Below, piece after piece: positions 12,411-24,330 of a stretch of 64,000 bases of DNA. Position 1 is the first letter of the stretch. Every line of letters starts with the position of its first letter. The stretch is from assembly GCA_016617855.1 (NCBI GenBank), contig JAECUM010092831.1:248001-312000 (forward strand). Reading direction: 5' to 3'. This DNA is from Megalonaias nervosa (lineage: Eukaryota; Mollusca; Bivalvia; Unionida; Unionidae). The notes under the pieces were generated by a model, which worked only from the letters and a program-made list of their open reading frames with translations, was not told the origin of the DNA and ran no database searches. The translations under genes were made by a program, and so were the position numbers.

Positions 12411-15015
12411 GTATTATTAATAATTGTCAACACGTACGTATGCATTTGTAGATACTATGCAATTTTACGCTCTTTAACATCTTAAAATAGACCCTATGCA
12501 CATACACAGTCTCAAGATAATCATTACAATTTACAAACATGAATAAAAATTTTAAACAAATTAGACATAATCATATACAAGGAGTTTTAAAAATTATTGA
12601 GATACATAACATTTACGAGCAAGAATTATCGGTATGCGACAAACACGATGATGTATAAAAGTTTGGAAACAATTAGAAGACCGAAGGGACTGAAAGGAGA
12701 AATGTATCCACTCGTGAAATAGAAGGGATGTGATAAATCGTTTAATAGTTGGAGCCTGCAGAAAACATTTTTCTAATTACATAAACAAACTCAGTACATA
12801 GAAGTATCAAGCAGCATACAAACTTGGGATTTTTCAAAGAGTTTCTAACATGTGAAAGATGTATTTAAAACAGTGCATAGGAAAATAAGGGAGTTATATT
12901 ATGTAGGTCACGAGAATTTGTGTTGATGACAAACCATGGTAAAAAAGAAAATTCGTCAATAGCATCGGAGAAAACGAGAAAATGGTACACATGAAAAACG
13001 CGATAAGATTATTAAGCTGTAGGCAATGTCCTGTCAAGGTAACGAAAAACGTCACAGAAGAAATTAAAAGAGACAAATATTCAGTTGATTCTAGCTATAT
13101 AAAAAAGGAAGAATTAAAAAAACCCAAAGAAAAACAAATGGAACAAGAACAAGATTAAAGGCTATGAAAATCGAATAGACACCGATGCCGTCATTCGGAC
13201 ATTTCAATTTCTTTCAAGTTTCAATAAACCAGAGATTCCATAACTACTCATTCAACGATGCATTTTCCTGATAAAAAACCTTTAACCACGAACAATTTTA
13301 GAGCACCCATGAAATAATTAATCACAGACAAATCAACCCGAATTAATTGATTTGTAGGCGTTTTTCAACAATGAAGTCAAAACCGGAAACATTTCATGGA
13401 ATGCAGATTTACAGATTTTGAATATTTATTTTTCACAGACATTTAGTAGAAATTTAAATTGAGCTGCTGGAATAAATGACAGATCTAGATATACCAATAG
13501 TTGTAAAATCCTACAAATGTCACAGATAAAAGCTGGAAAAGGAAATGAAAATAGAAATAAATTGTACCAGAAATCCAGAGATTGCGCAAAACAACCAGTG
13601 TAATATATTATTGCAATTGAGAAAATTAAAAGGTTAGGGATTAAAATCAACAGAGTATTAGATGTGGGAACACAATAAATAGATGATTGATGTATCAGCA
13701 CACTAATTTTTTATGTTATATATTTCACTTAAGATTTTTAGCTAAAACTAACAAGTACATCACCTTACACCTGTCCCGCAACTCATTTTAACTCTCCTGT
13801 TAACCAGGATATGTCCAAAATATTTAGCGAGATACAAAATTTACTCACTTAAAATCAATTTTTTTTTTAATGTTCAGTCCACCGACAATTTTTGAAAATT
13901 ACGTTGTAAAATTTGACAGTGATGAATCAATGAAACAATGAAATAATACAGATCACATATATCATTAGCTTTCGGCAGAGTCAGCTAAACTTGGCAGTGT
14001 GGGTGGCATCAGTTGATTGCATTATTTCATACCGCCATTTGATTAACAAAAACATACCCAAGATAGCAAAATCAGTATACAAATTTTACATTATTTCCAG
14101 CGAGAAAATTGCTGTGGGAATGTAAGATGCCTCTGCCTGATGACGATGCATTCAAATCGATCAATGACAACATAGATTATAAATAATATATAATATGTTG
14201 TTAGAGATGACGGTATCGTTTTGTTCTCTAATGGCATGGTTGTGATAATGGAAAGTATATAGTTTGACACAGCAACAATTTGCAGAAATCCAATGTTTTC
14301 TTTTAAATTGGGATTAAACCCTCTCAGTTATATCGATGTGACGATGAGATGTATTCAAAAAGACTGTTAAACGACCAGCAACAGAAAGACAAAACATCCC
14401 CCAACAATTATGTAGATGAGAAGGACCATGAGGATAATAGTCTTACTGTCATCGTTCCTTTAGGACGAGCCTTGTTTTCAAAATGACTGGCCTGGAGTAG
14501 GTTGGCCTGGATGAGGAGGTTTATGCAAAAGAAAGGAGTTCTTACTAGACCTGATGTAGGCAGTATAGCTGTTGAAATTTGTATTGTAACCGTTGTAACA
14601 ATTGCCGATGTTATTGCACCTTCTTTTTCAACAGTTGCTTCGGTTAGTTTGATCTTGTTGATTTTCATACTGACTAGCATCTAGTCATCATCTATTATTG
14701 TCCTCCATACAGTTAACATTCGTGCTCGGTGGGTTCATTTCCATCATTGATGACAAAAATATTCTGACGTGATCTGATTGAAGAAATGTACAAGGATGGC
14801 CACCCGAGAAAATTTTTGACTTTTTATGTGAATGAGGTTTATACAACAAATTAAAATAATTTTGTGAGGATTTTACGTGTACTACCTTTAAGTAATATTT
14901 TATTTATTTATTGCAGAATTTTAGCATCTTTGCGTATTATATTTTATGTTGTTGTGCTTAATGTTTGCATTCGCTTGGAATGGATTATCTTTATAAGCTA
15001 ACCCGAGTTGAAGTT
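12411..15015. other. AT-rich DNA, nothing recognised
   Basis: Both strands were scanned. Short open frames (12894-13076, 13426-13701, 14408-14684) lack recognisable motifs. The last overlaps an open frame on the opposite strand, which suggests chance. Confidence 0.45.
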
Positions 15016-15108
15016 TTGGTTCGACCAAAGTGGGTATATCAGAAAGCTTGCCAGTAGCTTCTCGTGTGTAGGTGGTTCTTTCTGCTGACTTCCTGGATTC
15101 TTCCTGAC
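15016..15108 (+). mobile_element. tRNA-derived SINE, 5' part of a split copy
   Basis: It contains the central domain shared with the other SINE copies in the window: 'agaaagcttgccagtagctt', 'ggtggttctttc', 'ggattcttcctgac'. A decayed B-box ('ggttcgaccaaa') lies at the left. The copy stops abruptly at 15108, where a solo LTR begins, and resumes at 17102. Confidence 0.75.
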
Positions 15109-17096
15109 TGTAAAAGGGTGTTGTGTGGTTATGCCCCTCTGTTAATTGATTTGGCGATCGTTATCTAGAGGATGACCTCCCTCGATGTTATTGCCCAGTG
15201 CGAGAGGATAGATAGAACATTAACAGAGAACTGAGCGAGACTATTGAGAAGAAATAAACAAATACGCGCCCCTTAAATAATAAAAATAAAATAAATTTTA
15301 ATTAATTAATACATAAACTAATATTGCAATTTCAATCCAACAGATTTACATTAATGGAATTTAATAGCAGTGTTCAATTTACGGATTCGTTCATCATAGT
15401 AACGAGTGGTGAAAAGAGTACAATGTCCACGCCCGACTTGCATCACCTAGCGTCGTTCCTCTGTTGACTTTGTGTATTCCACGTCTAGCATGTATGCTTG
15501 GTTCTTCCTCTGACCCTTCTATTCCGAACTCTCTATTTGCGGACTTCCCTCTTGGACTGTCCTCATCGGGTTCTCTCGGGGAAGGATATAGAAAGCTGTT
15601 CCCATAAAATGACAAGATTACGACTAAAGCTCTATGTGTATCACCACCTATCCGTATATATAAAATTCTCTTACTTTCGTTATTCAGAAACGTAAATAGC
15701 CATCCACACTGCATAAATTCCGACATAATGTGACCTTAACGATTAACGGTCCTTACAAATTTACTGTATTTGAGGTAAGGTACCATCGTTATCTCTAGTT
15801 ACAAATGACTGTTGCAATATACATCCAAGTCTGACCTTAATTAAACAGTTCATTGCCCTCGATCCCCGCGGCTATTGACCAGAAATTAACACGTACGGTG
15901 TATACAACAATACTGTCGTATATATCTGCATACGCTACTGTATGTCTTCTTACTCTAACTAGTCAGTTCCACTCAAAAAGATAAATGCTCGATTACTATT
16001 GCATAAGATTCACTAAATTCTAGCTTACAGTAACCAATAACCTGCAAGATCATTCAAGCATTACAAAATCATACGTAAATATGCAATTATCATTAACTCA
16101 CGATAAACAGTATCATCCTACAGACAAGGAAATTAATTCATATACCCATAAGAAATTCTACACATTTTAATATTTGGATTAATTCATAAATCCCTATGAA
16201 ATGCTACACATTTGAATATTTGGATTAATTCATAAATCGCTATGAAATACTACACATTTGAATATTTGGATTACATAATAAATCCCCATGGATTACTACA
16301 CATTTGAAAATTTGGATTACATATAATCCGTCAATTCTATCAATGAACTAATAACTATAAAATTAAAGAAATAAATTGCATAACAACTCTAACATATCAA
16401 CAGGTTTCTACGAAATTGAATAAACGATATATAGCATGGATCATAAGCATATCAAACACATTTGCATAAAACCAAACAAATAAAATAGAAAATTACATGG
16501 AAATTAAAATTTCGTACCTTAATGCTGTTTCTTTTCCACACAATCGTGCGTCCTAGCACTATAGCCTGTCTTTTCCTTTCAAGACAGCTATCTGGCCTCT
16601 TTACTTGTTAACGAGAGAAAACTCTATTCTCAGGTTTTCGACCGGAGTCGGACCTTTTTGTCTTCTCACAAGATAAATTTCTGACTAAATAATTTTGACT
16701 AAGGTCGGTAAATTTAAACTCCCATAACTTCCAAAGTGTACGCCTTAATTTTAACTGATCAATCGAAAGCAACTGTTCCTAAATTTTCCCCAAAATAATC
16801 ATGTCTTTCATCAGATTTTGACAGACTAGAATACGATGCAATCAACTTTCCTTTGAAGATCAATTATTTGACATGAGGTCCTCTACCGCGGTTATGGCTG
16901 GTAACCCTACTGTACTTTCCCATGATAACGTTACGGTCAATTCTACTGAACCTTAATGTAGGTCCTTTTATGTTTCAGAGGGAAATATCAACGTGACCTT
17001 TCTCAAAGACTTTTCTGGCTTGACTATGATAAAATTTTAATGCACAATTTATTGAATTTGAAGATTCAGTACTTCTTCAAAATTCGACACATTACA
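15109..17096 (+). mobile_element. Solo LTR (family C, 1,988 bp) inserted in a SINE
   Basis: It begins TGTAAAAGGG and ends ACACATTACA, giving TG…CA termini within TGTAA/TTACA inverted ends. It is flanked by an identical 5-bp duplication CTGAC (15104-15108 and 17097-17101), typical of Ty3/gypsy integration. The two halves of one SINE lie directly outside it. No gag or pol similarity is found between its ends, and its length suits a long LTR, so it is read as a recombination-derived solo LTR. The first about 90 bp match the start of the minus-strand copy ending at 6298. It contains a 46-bp tandem array (16133-16330). Confidence 0.8.
16133..16330. repeat. 46-bp tandem repeat, about 4 units, inside the LTR
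   Basis: The core 'ttggatta' starts at 16174, 16220, 16266 and 16312, exactly 46 bp apart. Each unit contains 'ctacacatttgaa'. It probably arose by slippage inside the LTR. Confidence 0.9.
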
Positions 17097-17101
17097 CTGA
17101 C

Positions 17102-17160
17102 CAAATCTATACTGGCCGCCATGTATTGTCAATCATATGCTTAAAATGGCTTTAAACCCC
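17102..17160 (+). mobile_element. tRNA-derived SINE, 3' part of the split copy
   Basis: It contains 'tatactggccgccatgtat' and 'aaaatggctttaaacccc', the 3' domain seen in the SINE copies at 30711 and 60903. It continues the half that ends at 15108, allowing for the CTGAC duplication. Confidence 0.8.
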
Positions 17161-19908
17161 ACAGAACCAAAACCAAACATGGCAAACTGTATATCTCTTT
17201 GAAAATTTAAAATTTCATTTTCATCTGGACATATTTTAACTGTTATTCTTTTAATGAGATTTTCCATTTGTATCCCAAACAATATGAGATTGAAAATGGT
17301 TCTCTTCAAATTCATTGGCGTATTTTTTATTCAAACATTGAGCTCAATGTATAATTTCAGCCTATGAAAACTCTGTACATCTCTTTCGATTTCAAACCCA
17401 ATTGTATTTGCAGTTTAAAGCTTTCCAAACGCATCAGATAATTCTCGTTGCTTTTTCAATGTCCACACTAGCTTGGGTACAATTGGTCTCGTACCTATTA
17501 AATCATTTTCAATATCTTTTGCAAAGGGGATACATCATTTTTGTCTTTATTTAACTTTGCTGTACGTTATGATCTGTTCTTGAAATGGCCGTGCAAATGT
17601 GTTGGTATCTCCAAATTCACCATTAAGATCCACCCTTTGTCAATAACAGCTTGAATGTTTGGCAAATTCTTCTCTACCCACATAATGTTTTGATCATTTC
17701 CCATCTGAAGTTTTTAACTGGCATGTATTAGCTCATTGCCTATTCATATAAATTTTGTTTGGATCACGGTATATGGTACATGACCTTGACTTTTCATAGT
17801 CACCATCATGTCATCTTGCCATCATCATCAACATAATATTCATTTTTGGCATATTATACTAATATGACCATTTGTTCAGCTCTCAATCATCAAAAACATG
17901 ACCTAATCTGTCAAATAATCAAGAACCTTTTGCGATCTGATAATTTTTCTTTTGCACTGAAACAATTCAAGCATCTGTACACGTGTTTCTTCCCATGATG
18001 TTTGCCTACTAGCGATCATACCTATTTTATTCAATCATCGTATTGTTCCGTTTCATCAAATATAACCAAAATATCAACATGCCTATCTTTCTAATTTTGT
18101 TTTTGTTACTCTGACTGCTCTGTTGTATTTATCTTCAGCTATTTCATACACACCTGCGGAGATGTTATGTAAGAGTTCAATTTATTTTATACACTGTCCC
18201 GTTATAGAGTATCAGTTAAACCAATTAATGTACGTAACTAAACTGAATATTGATCGCCTATGGTGATTCTGAAGGGAAATATTTAGTTAATGGAGTAAAT
18301 TAAATATCTGTCTTCCATATTTGCCACGTTCAAACATACCTTTTTAACTTTTTAATCCATTCGGGTAATTCTATGTACGAGCTTTCTCTTATCGAATGAT
18401 ACTTCTCTACATGAAATATCCACCCATGCTTTTGCTTATTTCATGACCAAATCTGGTTTGTAAAATGTAGAATAAATGCTCAATGAAACCATCCATTGAG
18501 CTTTGTTCACTCTCTGTATTCAATTTTCTCTGTATCCTGTGCGGAAAGTTGCATAAGTCTGATAATTAGGTCAGGCTGAACTTTTGCAGAACTAAATTGA
18601 CTAATTTTTCAAATAACTACTTCTTGATTTTGGATTCGGTGTTATTAAAGAGTGCACACAACTCTCCATTGTTACCACCATAAAATTTTTATTCCGATAC
18701 CAAACTTTTGAATGAATATCTACGCCCTTTAGATATATTGCTGTTAACATTTTATTCCTATGTCTGAATAATTTTTGTTGTTGTTGTTGAAATAAGTGAA
18801 GATGAAGCTTTCAAGCTTTTCAAACATATTTTGGAATAAGCTGATCAAATTCAGAAGTTTCTATCTTTTGATGTATTCACTTAGCACACTGTCAATGTTT
18901 TACTGCTTCTAACATTTTTATGATACATGTTTAAACAGATATGTTGCCATAATATCAGCAGAATACACACCGCTGTACTTAAGATTGACACCACTGTGTG
19001 CAGCACACTGGAAAGAAGCCACTTACCATCCGCAGTGAAAACCACATTACCTTATGCAGATCTTTTTCCTACACTCCCTTACCAAAAAATATCCATTATT
19101 TTTTCCTTTCTTTTCTTTGCATACACGCGATTATGCGTCACGCACATCATAATTTATCACACTTCAACAGTATGATTTTTTTTACATGCCAGATTTTTTT
19201 TCGTATACAAGATTATGTGTCGTGGCTTATAATACATCAACTGTATGATCTGTATTTAGTCCATATCTTAAAACTATTGGAGGTTGTCAAAAGGAAAGGT
19301 ATTTTTTGATCTGCTGGTTTTTTGTTTGTTTCTGGACAGCATTAGATAATAAGGTGGTACTCAGTTTAATATGTACCATATTTCGGAGACGCAAGACTCA
19401 TCCATCAACCTATTATACCAATGAGCAAATTCAATCAGGTAATATTACCATAGTTTCTAAAATATTTGAAAACTGGTTTTCTCTTCGGCCTGTTCACCCT
19501 GTTTCATTAGCTACCAACTACTGACGTATCATCATATTCTGCCTATTTGTATTCAGTATCTTACCGCATCTGAATTAATATTATCGTGTATGAATGTTTG
19601 TGATGCTAAGAATAATGGATGCCTATCTGTTTATATTTCAGCATTCTTACAGCATCCGAGTTTTTACAGCTATGAATGTAGTGTGTGTGCGTGTGTTTGT
19701 GTGTCTGAATTAACTGTATCAACGTTTGTTATGTTGACCTTGCCCATTTCAAGTTGTACGTGAATAGCTTCATTTATGGATAAATTCTCAAGTCTTATTG
19801 ATTTTCCTGGAGCGTTGTAGAAAAGTCTATGATCCAGTGCTCTCACTACAGATTTTGGCGCATGTCAGGTTGCTAAGCAACAATGCCATGTACATGGAGC
19901 ACGCACAC

Positions 19909-19911
<3 letters not shown>
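17161..19911. other. AT-rich DNA, nothing recognised
   Basis: There are no coding motifs or repeat boundaries. The open frames at 18927-19524 have no recognisable domain. Confidence 0.4.

Positions 19912-19986
<75 letters not shown>
19912..19986. repeat. Compound (GT)n(GA)n microsatellite, left copy
   Basis: (GT) from 19912 to about 19942 is followed directly by (GA) to 19986. The same compound structure recurs at 20218-20289 on the other side of a SINE. Confidence 0.97.
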
Positions 19987-19991
<5 letters not shown>

Positions 19992-19993
<2 letters not shown>

Positions 19994-20217
19994 GGTTGAT
20001 TTGGTGGGGTTTAGCGCTATTATTCCGCACATGATTGGCTATACATGACTGCAAAGTTGGAGGAAGAATCCGGGAAGAACCACCGAAACAACAGAATCTA
20101 ATGGCAAGCTTTCTCACGTATCCACGTTGGTCGAACTGAAACTCGAACGCAGGTGGACAGAGGTGAGATGTGTGAGTAATCTGTAGAGGCGAGAACCTTA
20201 ACCACTCGGCCAACAGA
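19992..20217 (-). mobile_element. tRNA-derived SINE, minus strand
   Basis: On the minus strand, the head at about 20217 carries a tRNA A-box ('tggccgagtggttaag') and a B-box-like 'gcgttcgagttt'. It is followed by 'gtgagaaagcttgcca', 'ggtggttcttcccggattct', 'catgtatagcc' and 'gctaaaccccacca'. This is the same family as the copies at 28611, 30711, 32410 and 60903. The tail has lost its (AAC)n form. A false open frame of 128 codons runs through it on the minus strand. Confidence 0.85.

Positions 20218-20289
<72 letters not shown>
20218..20289. repeat. Compound (GT)n(GA)n microsatellite, right copy
   Basis: (GT) over about 22 bp is followed by (GA) to 20289, in the same order and orientation as the left copy. 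Confidence 0.97.
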
Positions 20290-20292
<3 letters not shown>

Positions 20293-20958
20293 TAAGTAAA
20301 CGATGTGTCTTGAATTTGAATAAATTAATAAATGTTTACTTGTTACAATGTATAAGTATTTTTGGAAATTATACTAATATTCCGATCATGAAGACAACAG
20401 AAAACAGAGTAACAGAAGACAGATAGCAACACCGTCGAACATATCTCATACAAGCATACATAATCTTAATTAAATTTTTTAAAGCATAAAAAATGTAATT
20501 AGCAGAGGAAGATATAGAGAGACAGTTCATTCTTAAACCCGACTGTCGCTAAGTGCCGCTTTAACAATATGCAAATTATTAAACATATATCCAATGCTAA
20601 TCAAGCAAGACTAAAAACTCGTAACGGTCCGATCAAAGGCATTCTGTAGTCTGAACCGGCGTAATTAAACATCGATCAACGATCAAAAAGATAAATATAA
20701 ATTAATGGGGGATGGAGGTTAATCGCCTACCGATACCGGTGTGAATACAATGCATGCCAGACGATGTTACTTTGATCAAAGCCCTTTGACACTCGTCTTC
20801 GCAAGTCCGCAGGTAACATGACCGTAAATAACACTTACGTTACCATTCCACCATGGACTGGCTGAGAAGATTGGCGGTAGATGTAAATTATTTAATTAAA
20901 GTATCTGAATACAATTTGGAATGTTTCTTACTTTCTCTATTCTCAAACATGTCAACAA

Positions 20959-20992
<34 letters not shown>

Positions 20993-21509
20993 TTACCGAA
21001 TTACTGATACATATGCGGTAAAATCGATGATTATTTAACTCGTGCAATACAAATCCTTCGAATCCCAGTTCAATTTTGTGACAAAATTAATTTATCTGGA
21101 CAGCCGATTATACAGACGAAATCTCAGTCTCGCAATGGGTCCGGATAATCGCAGATAAACGAAGCTATACTGCATATGATAGCACGAAGTGAGCAGCAGT
21201 TTAAATTAATCAGTGATTCAACGATTTATTTTTGTACTGTCCACGCCAAAAACATTGAACTATTCGAATTACAACGTATTCCTAACGCCTAGGGCTCACA
21301 ACTAAGGAATATATTTCACAACCATACCCAGCGTCAGACTTACAACTGTGCACTGGTCAACTCAGATGAGGTTTGCACTGCTTAACCTGGCTGAATATTT
21401 TATATGCCCTTGTAAATATGACTCACAAGTGTCAAGAAGGAATAAATTTCGGCTTACTTAGATGTTTTGATGTTTAAGAAACTAACTGCAGAGGCATACG
21501 AACTCTGTG
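20290..21509. other. Unassigned DNA with a poly(A) tract
   Basis: A run of 29 A lies at 20962-20990. It could be the tail of an unrecognised retroposed copy, but no body was identified. Nothing else is seen. Confidence 0.4.

Positions 21510-21557
<48 letters not shown>
21510..21557. repeat. (AC)n microsatellite
   Basis: About 48 bp of uninterrupted AC. Confidence 0.97.
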
Positions 21558-21560
<3 letters not shown>

Positions 21561-21845
21561 GATGGGCCTTTGTTTGGGCCTGCATGTCTCATGTCAGGTT
21601 GGGTAAACATGTTTATTAGGTTTTTACTTCTTGATAGAGCCTTGATTCTGATCCTTGAATATACAAGAAACGAATTTAGTTTACAGTTTGACAGAAATTT
21701 CCATTAAGATGACCCTCATCCTGGTCGTCCTAATGTGACTTAGATTTCTATATTAGGATTCATTTGTATTAGAATTACTTAGTCCTGTCTTAACTTCCGA
21801 AGTGCAATCAGTCTTTTAGTTGTTTTCAGTTTATAATTTAAGAGG

Positions 21846-21847
21846 AT

Positions 21848-21878
<31 letters not shown>
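21846..21878. repeat. (TTTA)8 microsatellite
   Basis: Uninterrupted TTTA tetranucleotides. They lie just upstream of the truncated gypsy LTR. Confidence 0.95.
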
Positions 21879-21879
<1 letters not shown>

Positions 21880-21959
21880 AATATTCATTGGAATTACGAA
21901 GTGCGCATTAATAATTTCAGACTAAATGACTATTTTGGGATAAAAACTATGAATTCATT

Positions 21960-22266
21960 AAATGACAATTTGGATTATATCATTGTGATACATTGATTGT
22001 TAAGACATCAACACCATTACAGGCTACTGGCACATCAGCACATTCAAAACTGGAACTCATTTGGAACACAACTGGAATTCATTCTGAATACTCTATATTT
22101 TTGGACTTGTGAGAGAACCTTTAGGACTATTTGGGATCTAATTCACAATACTGTAAGTTCTTTTAAAATGTTCACTCTGTATTCTAGGGAAATGAATTAT
22201 TTGTTGAATTTTACTAACTTGTCAGTTTAAGCTCTTTTCTAAGTTTAAGACCATAAGGTCATAACA
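21960..22266 (+). mobile_element. 5' LTR remnant (family A) of a gypsy element
   Basis: It matches the 3' third of the family A LTRs (compare the minus strand of 59614-59930): 'ggctactggcacatcagcac', 'ggactatttgggatctaatt', 'cacaatactgtaagttctt', 'tattctagggaaatgaatta'. It ends with the family's terminal TAACA at 22266. It is followed by 'gcttgggggcag', a plausible primer-binding site. The 5' two-thirds of the LTR are missing. Confidence 0.75.
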
Positions 22267-22431
22267 GAAGCTTGGGGGCAGTCATCTGCGTTACAAATTT
22301 CTTTATAATATTTCAGAAAACTTCAATTTGTTTATGAAATTTAAATTCACTTTGTTTCAGACTTAATTACACCCTAATATTTTAATTTCACATATTTGAG
22401 AAATCATAAGAGAAACCAACAAGATTTCACA

Positions 22432-23410
22432 ATGTCATCTAAAGTGGAGAATTTTATTTTAAATCCTACCAAGGAAGGGATACAATCTTTTAAAAAGGAC
22501 TAATTGCCTCAAATTGCCAGACATTATAAGCAGTAAATAAAAATTATTTTGGTTGAATACTTGGTGGAAGAGAATTTTTGGTATAAAAGCGCTTTGGGTT
22601 GTGATTAGTAAGTCTCAATCTGACTCTGAAATTAAATTAAAAGATTTGCAATGAAAAAAAAAAAAAGAAGAAACAAACCCAAATGGAAATAGAGTTAAAA
22701 AGCTACAGCTTAAAATGAAGGAGGAGAGAGAAAAATGCCAATGCAAAGAGAAAAATAAAAAGAGAAATAAACTTGCAGAAAGAGGAAAAGAAGAGAGAGA
22801 AATAGATCAGAAAAATGCAAATGCAACCCCCTTTACACACAAGTTCAGGTTTTGATGTTACCAGAATTATTAGGTAAGTTCCTCTTTTAAAGAAAAAGAA
22901 GTAGATCAATATTTTCCTCATTCTGAATAAATTGCTGAAAATTTGAAATGGCCAAGAAAGCAATGGGCTTTATTATTACAAAGTTTACTTATTGGCAAAG
23001 CTCATGAAGTCTATGTTTCAGTGTTGGTTCAACAAGGTGCAAATTATGATGTGGTTAGGGAATGTGCCTTATAAGTTGGTCCTGGAGGCATAACTTCAGA
23101 ACATGCTGCTTGTACAGCTAATGATTATTCTGTGACTCACAAATTTCATTTGTTAATGTCTTCCTCTCAGCAGTTTTTCTTGAAGGGGGGGGGGAAGCAT
23201 CTCAGTCTCAAATGATTATTTCCAAATCTCAATCTGACACAACTTTTAGGAATCCAACTTCTGATAAGACTGATCAGAAATCCTTAACATTTCCTACATG
23301 TACTTATTGCAAGAAGAAAGAACACTTTATTTCTGCTTGCTATGGACTGAAAAATAAGCAACAAAATAAAGACAGAGTTATTCCAAATGCTTTTATTTCT
23401 AAGAGGTCAT
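22432..23410 (+). pseudogene. gag: Ty3/gypsy Gag pseudogene (SCAN-like core plus zinc knuckle)
   Basis: An ATG at 22432 begins 'MSSKVENFILNPTKEGIQSF' and meets a stop within about 25 codons. Further on are a Glu/Lys-rich coiled-coil-like segment (about 22690-22820) and a core with 'FKEKEVDQYF' and 'ENLKWPRKQWALLLQSLLIG' (about 22890-23000). The latter is the signature of the SCAN-related capsid domain of metazoan gypsy Gag. A CCHC knuckle 'CTYCKKKEHFISAC' (CX2CX4HX4C) is intact at 23299-23340. Stops and frameshifts break the gene repeatedly. It lies between LTR remnants of the same family and upstream of a protease relic. Confidence 0.8.
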
Positions 23411-23479
23411 AATCATGGTCATATATTAAAAGTAATACATTTGTTGAGTCAAACAAACCCCTGATTTTATTATGGAGAA

Positions 23480-24110
23480 TTATGAACCATTTAGCTCAGA
23501 AGGTTCTATATCTCTTATTGGTGATTCTGCTAATCCTAATCCTATTGAACTATTAATGGACACAAGAGCTTCTTAAAGTCTTCTATTATTAGGTATATTG
23601 TCTTTGTCTGAGAAGTCTTCTTCAAGTGAAAGTGTTCTAATTCAGGGAGTAGAGTGAGACTTTGAAAATGTTCCTCTCCATTTTGTAAATCTGTCATCAG
23701 ACTTAGTGTCAGAACTCGTGACAGTTGGAAAAGGCACTACTTTATCCATCGAGGGTATTCATTTACTACAATGCAATGACCAAGCTGGAAATAAAGTTGT
23801 GGCTAATCCACTTATAAGTGATAAGCCTTGTTTGGATAAAAAAGTTGATCCTATTGAAAATTAAATCCCCGATTTATACCCTGTTTGTGCAGTTATTAGA
23901 GATATGGCAAAAAGAACTCTTGAGAATGATGTTGATCATGAAATTATTCATTTAGCTGATACATTTATTGGTCAGACTTTTGATGTGGTCACTTTTGCTC
24001 CTGGTATTTATCAATTAAGAGGCATGATTCACAGTGATCCTCTTTTTACTACTTATTCTCATTATTCTAATCTTCACATATTTACAAGTGCTTGTATTCT
24101 CATAATAGCC
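23480..24110 (+). pseudogene. Ty3/gypsy aspartic protease pseudogene, pol truncated
   Basis: The translation shows 'IELLMDTRAS' (23543-23575), a decayed D(T/S)GA active-site segment of retroelement aspartic protease. It continues with 'SSSSESVLIQGVE', 'LVTVGKGTTLSIEGIHLLQC' and 'IPDLYPVCAVIRDMAK', segments that characterise the protease region of these gypsy elements. Two in-frame stops occur near the active site. RT, RNase H and integrase, which should follow, are absent, and similarity resumes at the 3' LTR remnant near 24180. A large internal deletion is the simplest reading. Confidence 0.75.
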
Positions 24111-24174
24111 ATTTTAGTTCACTCTTTTCTTGTGGCTGCAGATGTAAAAATTTCTGGTCCAGTTTGTTCAATAT

Positions 24175-24330
24175 TTCTGTGTAGAACATTTAGGACTATT
24201 TGGGATTGAATTCACAATACTGTAAGTTCTTTTTAAACTTTCACTTTGTATTCTGCTGAATTTAATTTCTTGCTGATTTTTACTAAACTTGTTGCTTTGG
24301 CTCTTATATTCTTTATCCACATCAATAAAC
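24175..24330 (+). mobile_element. 3' LTR remnant (family A)
   Basis: 'acatttaggactatttggga' and 'cacaatactgtaagttcttt' repeat the 5' LTR remnant at 22118-22160 with moderate divergence. The end near 24330 is decayed, and no target duplication can be recovered. Confidence 0.65.

Noticed and set aside
14408..14684. Mirror open frames of 90 and 60 codons
   Set aside because: Opposite-strand pair without motifs, typical of chance in this composition.
19798..20213. Open frames with Cys-Val and Arg-Glu or Ser-Leu and His-Thr repeats
   Set aside because: They are translations of (GT)n(GA)n and an adjacent SINE.
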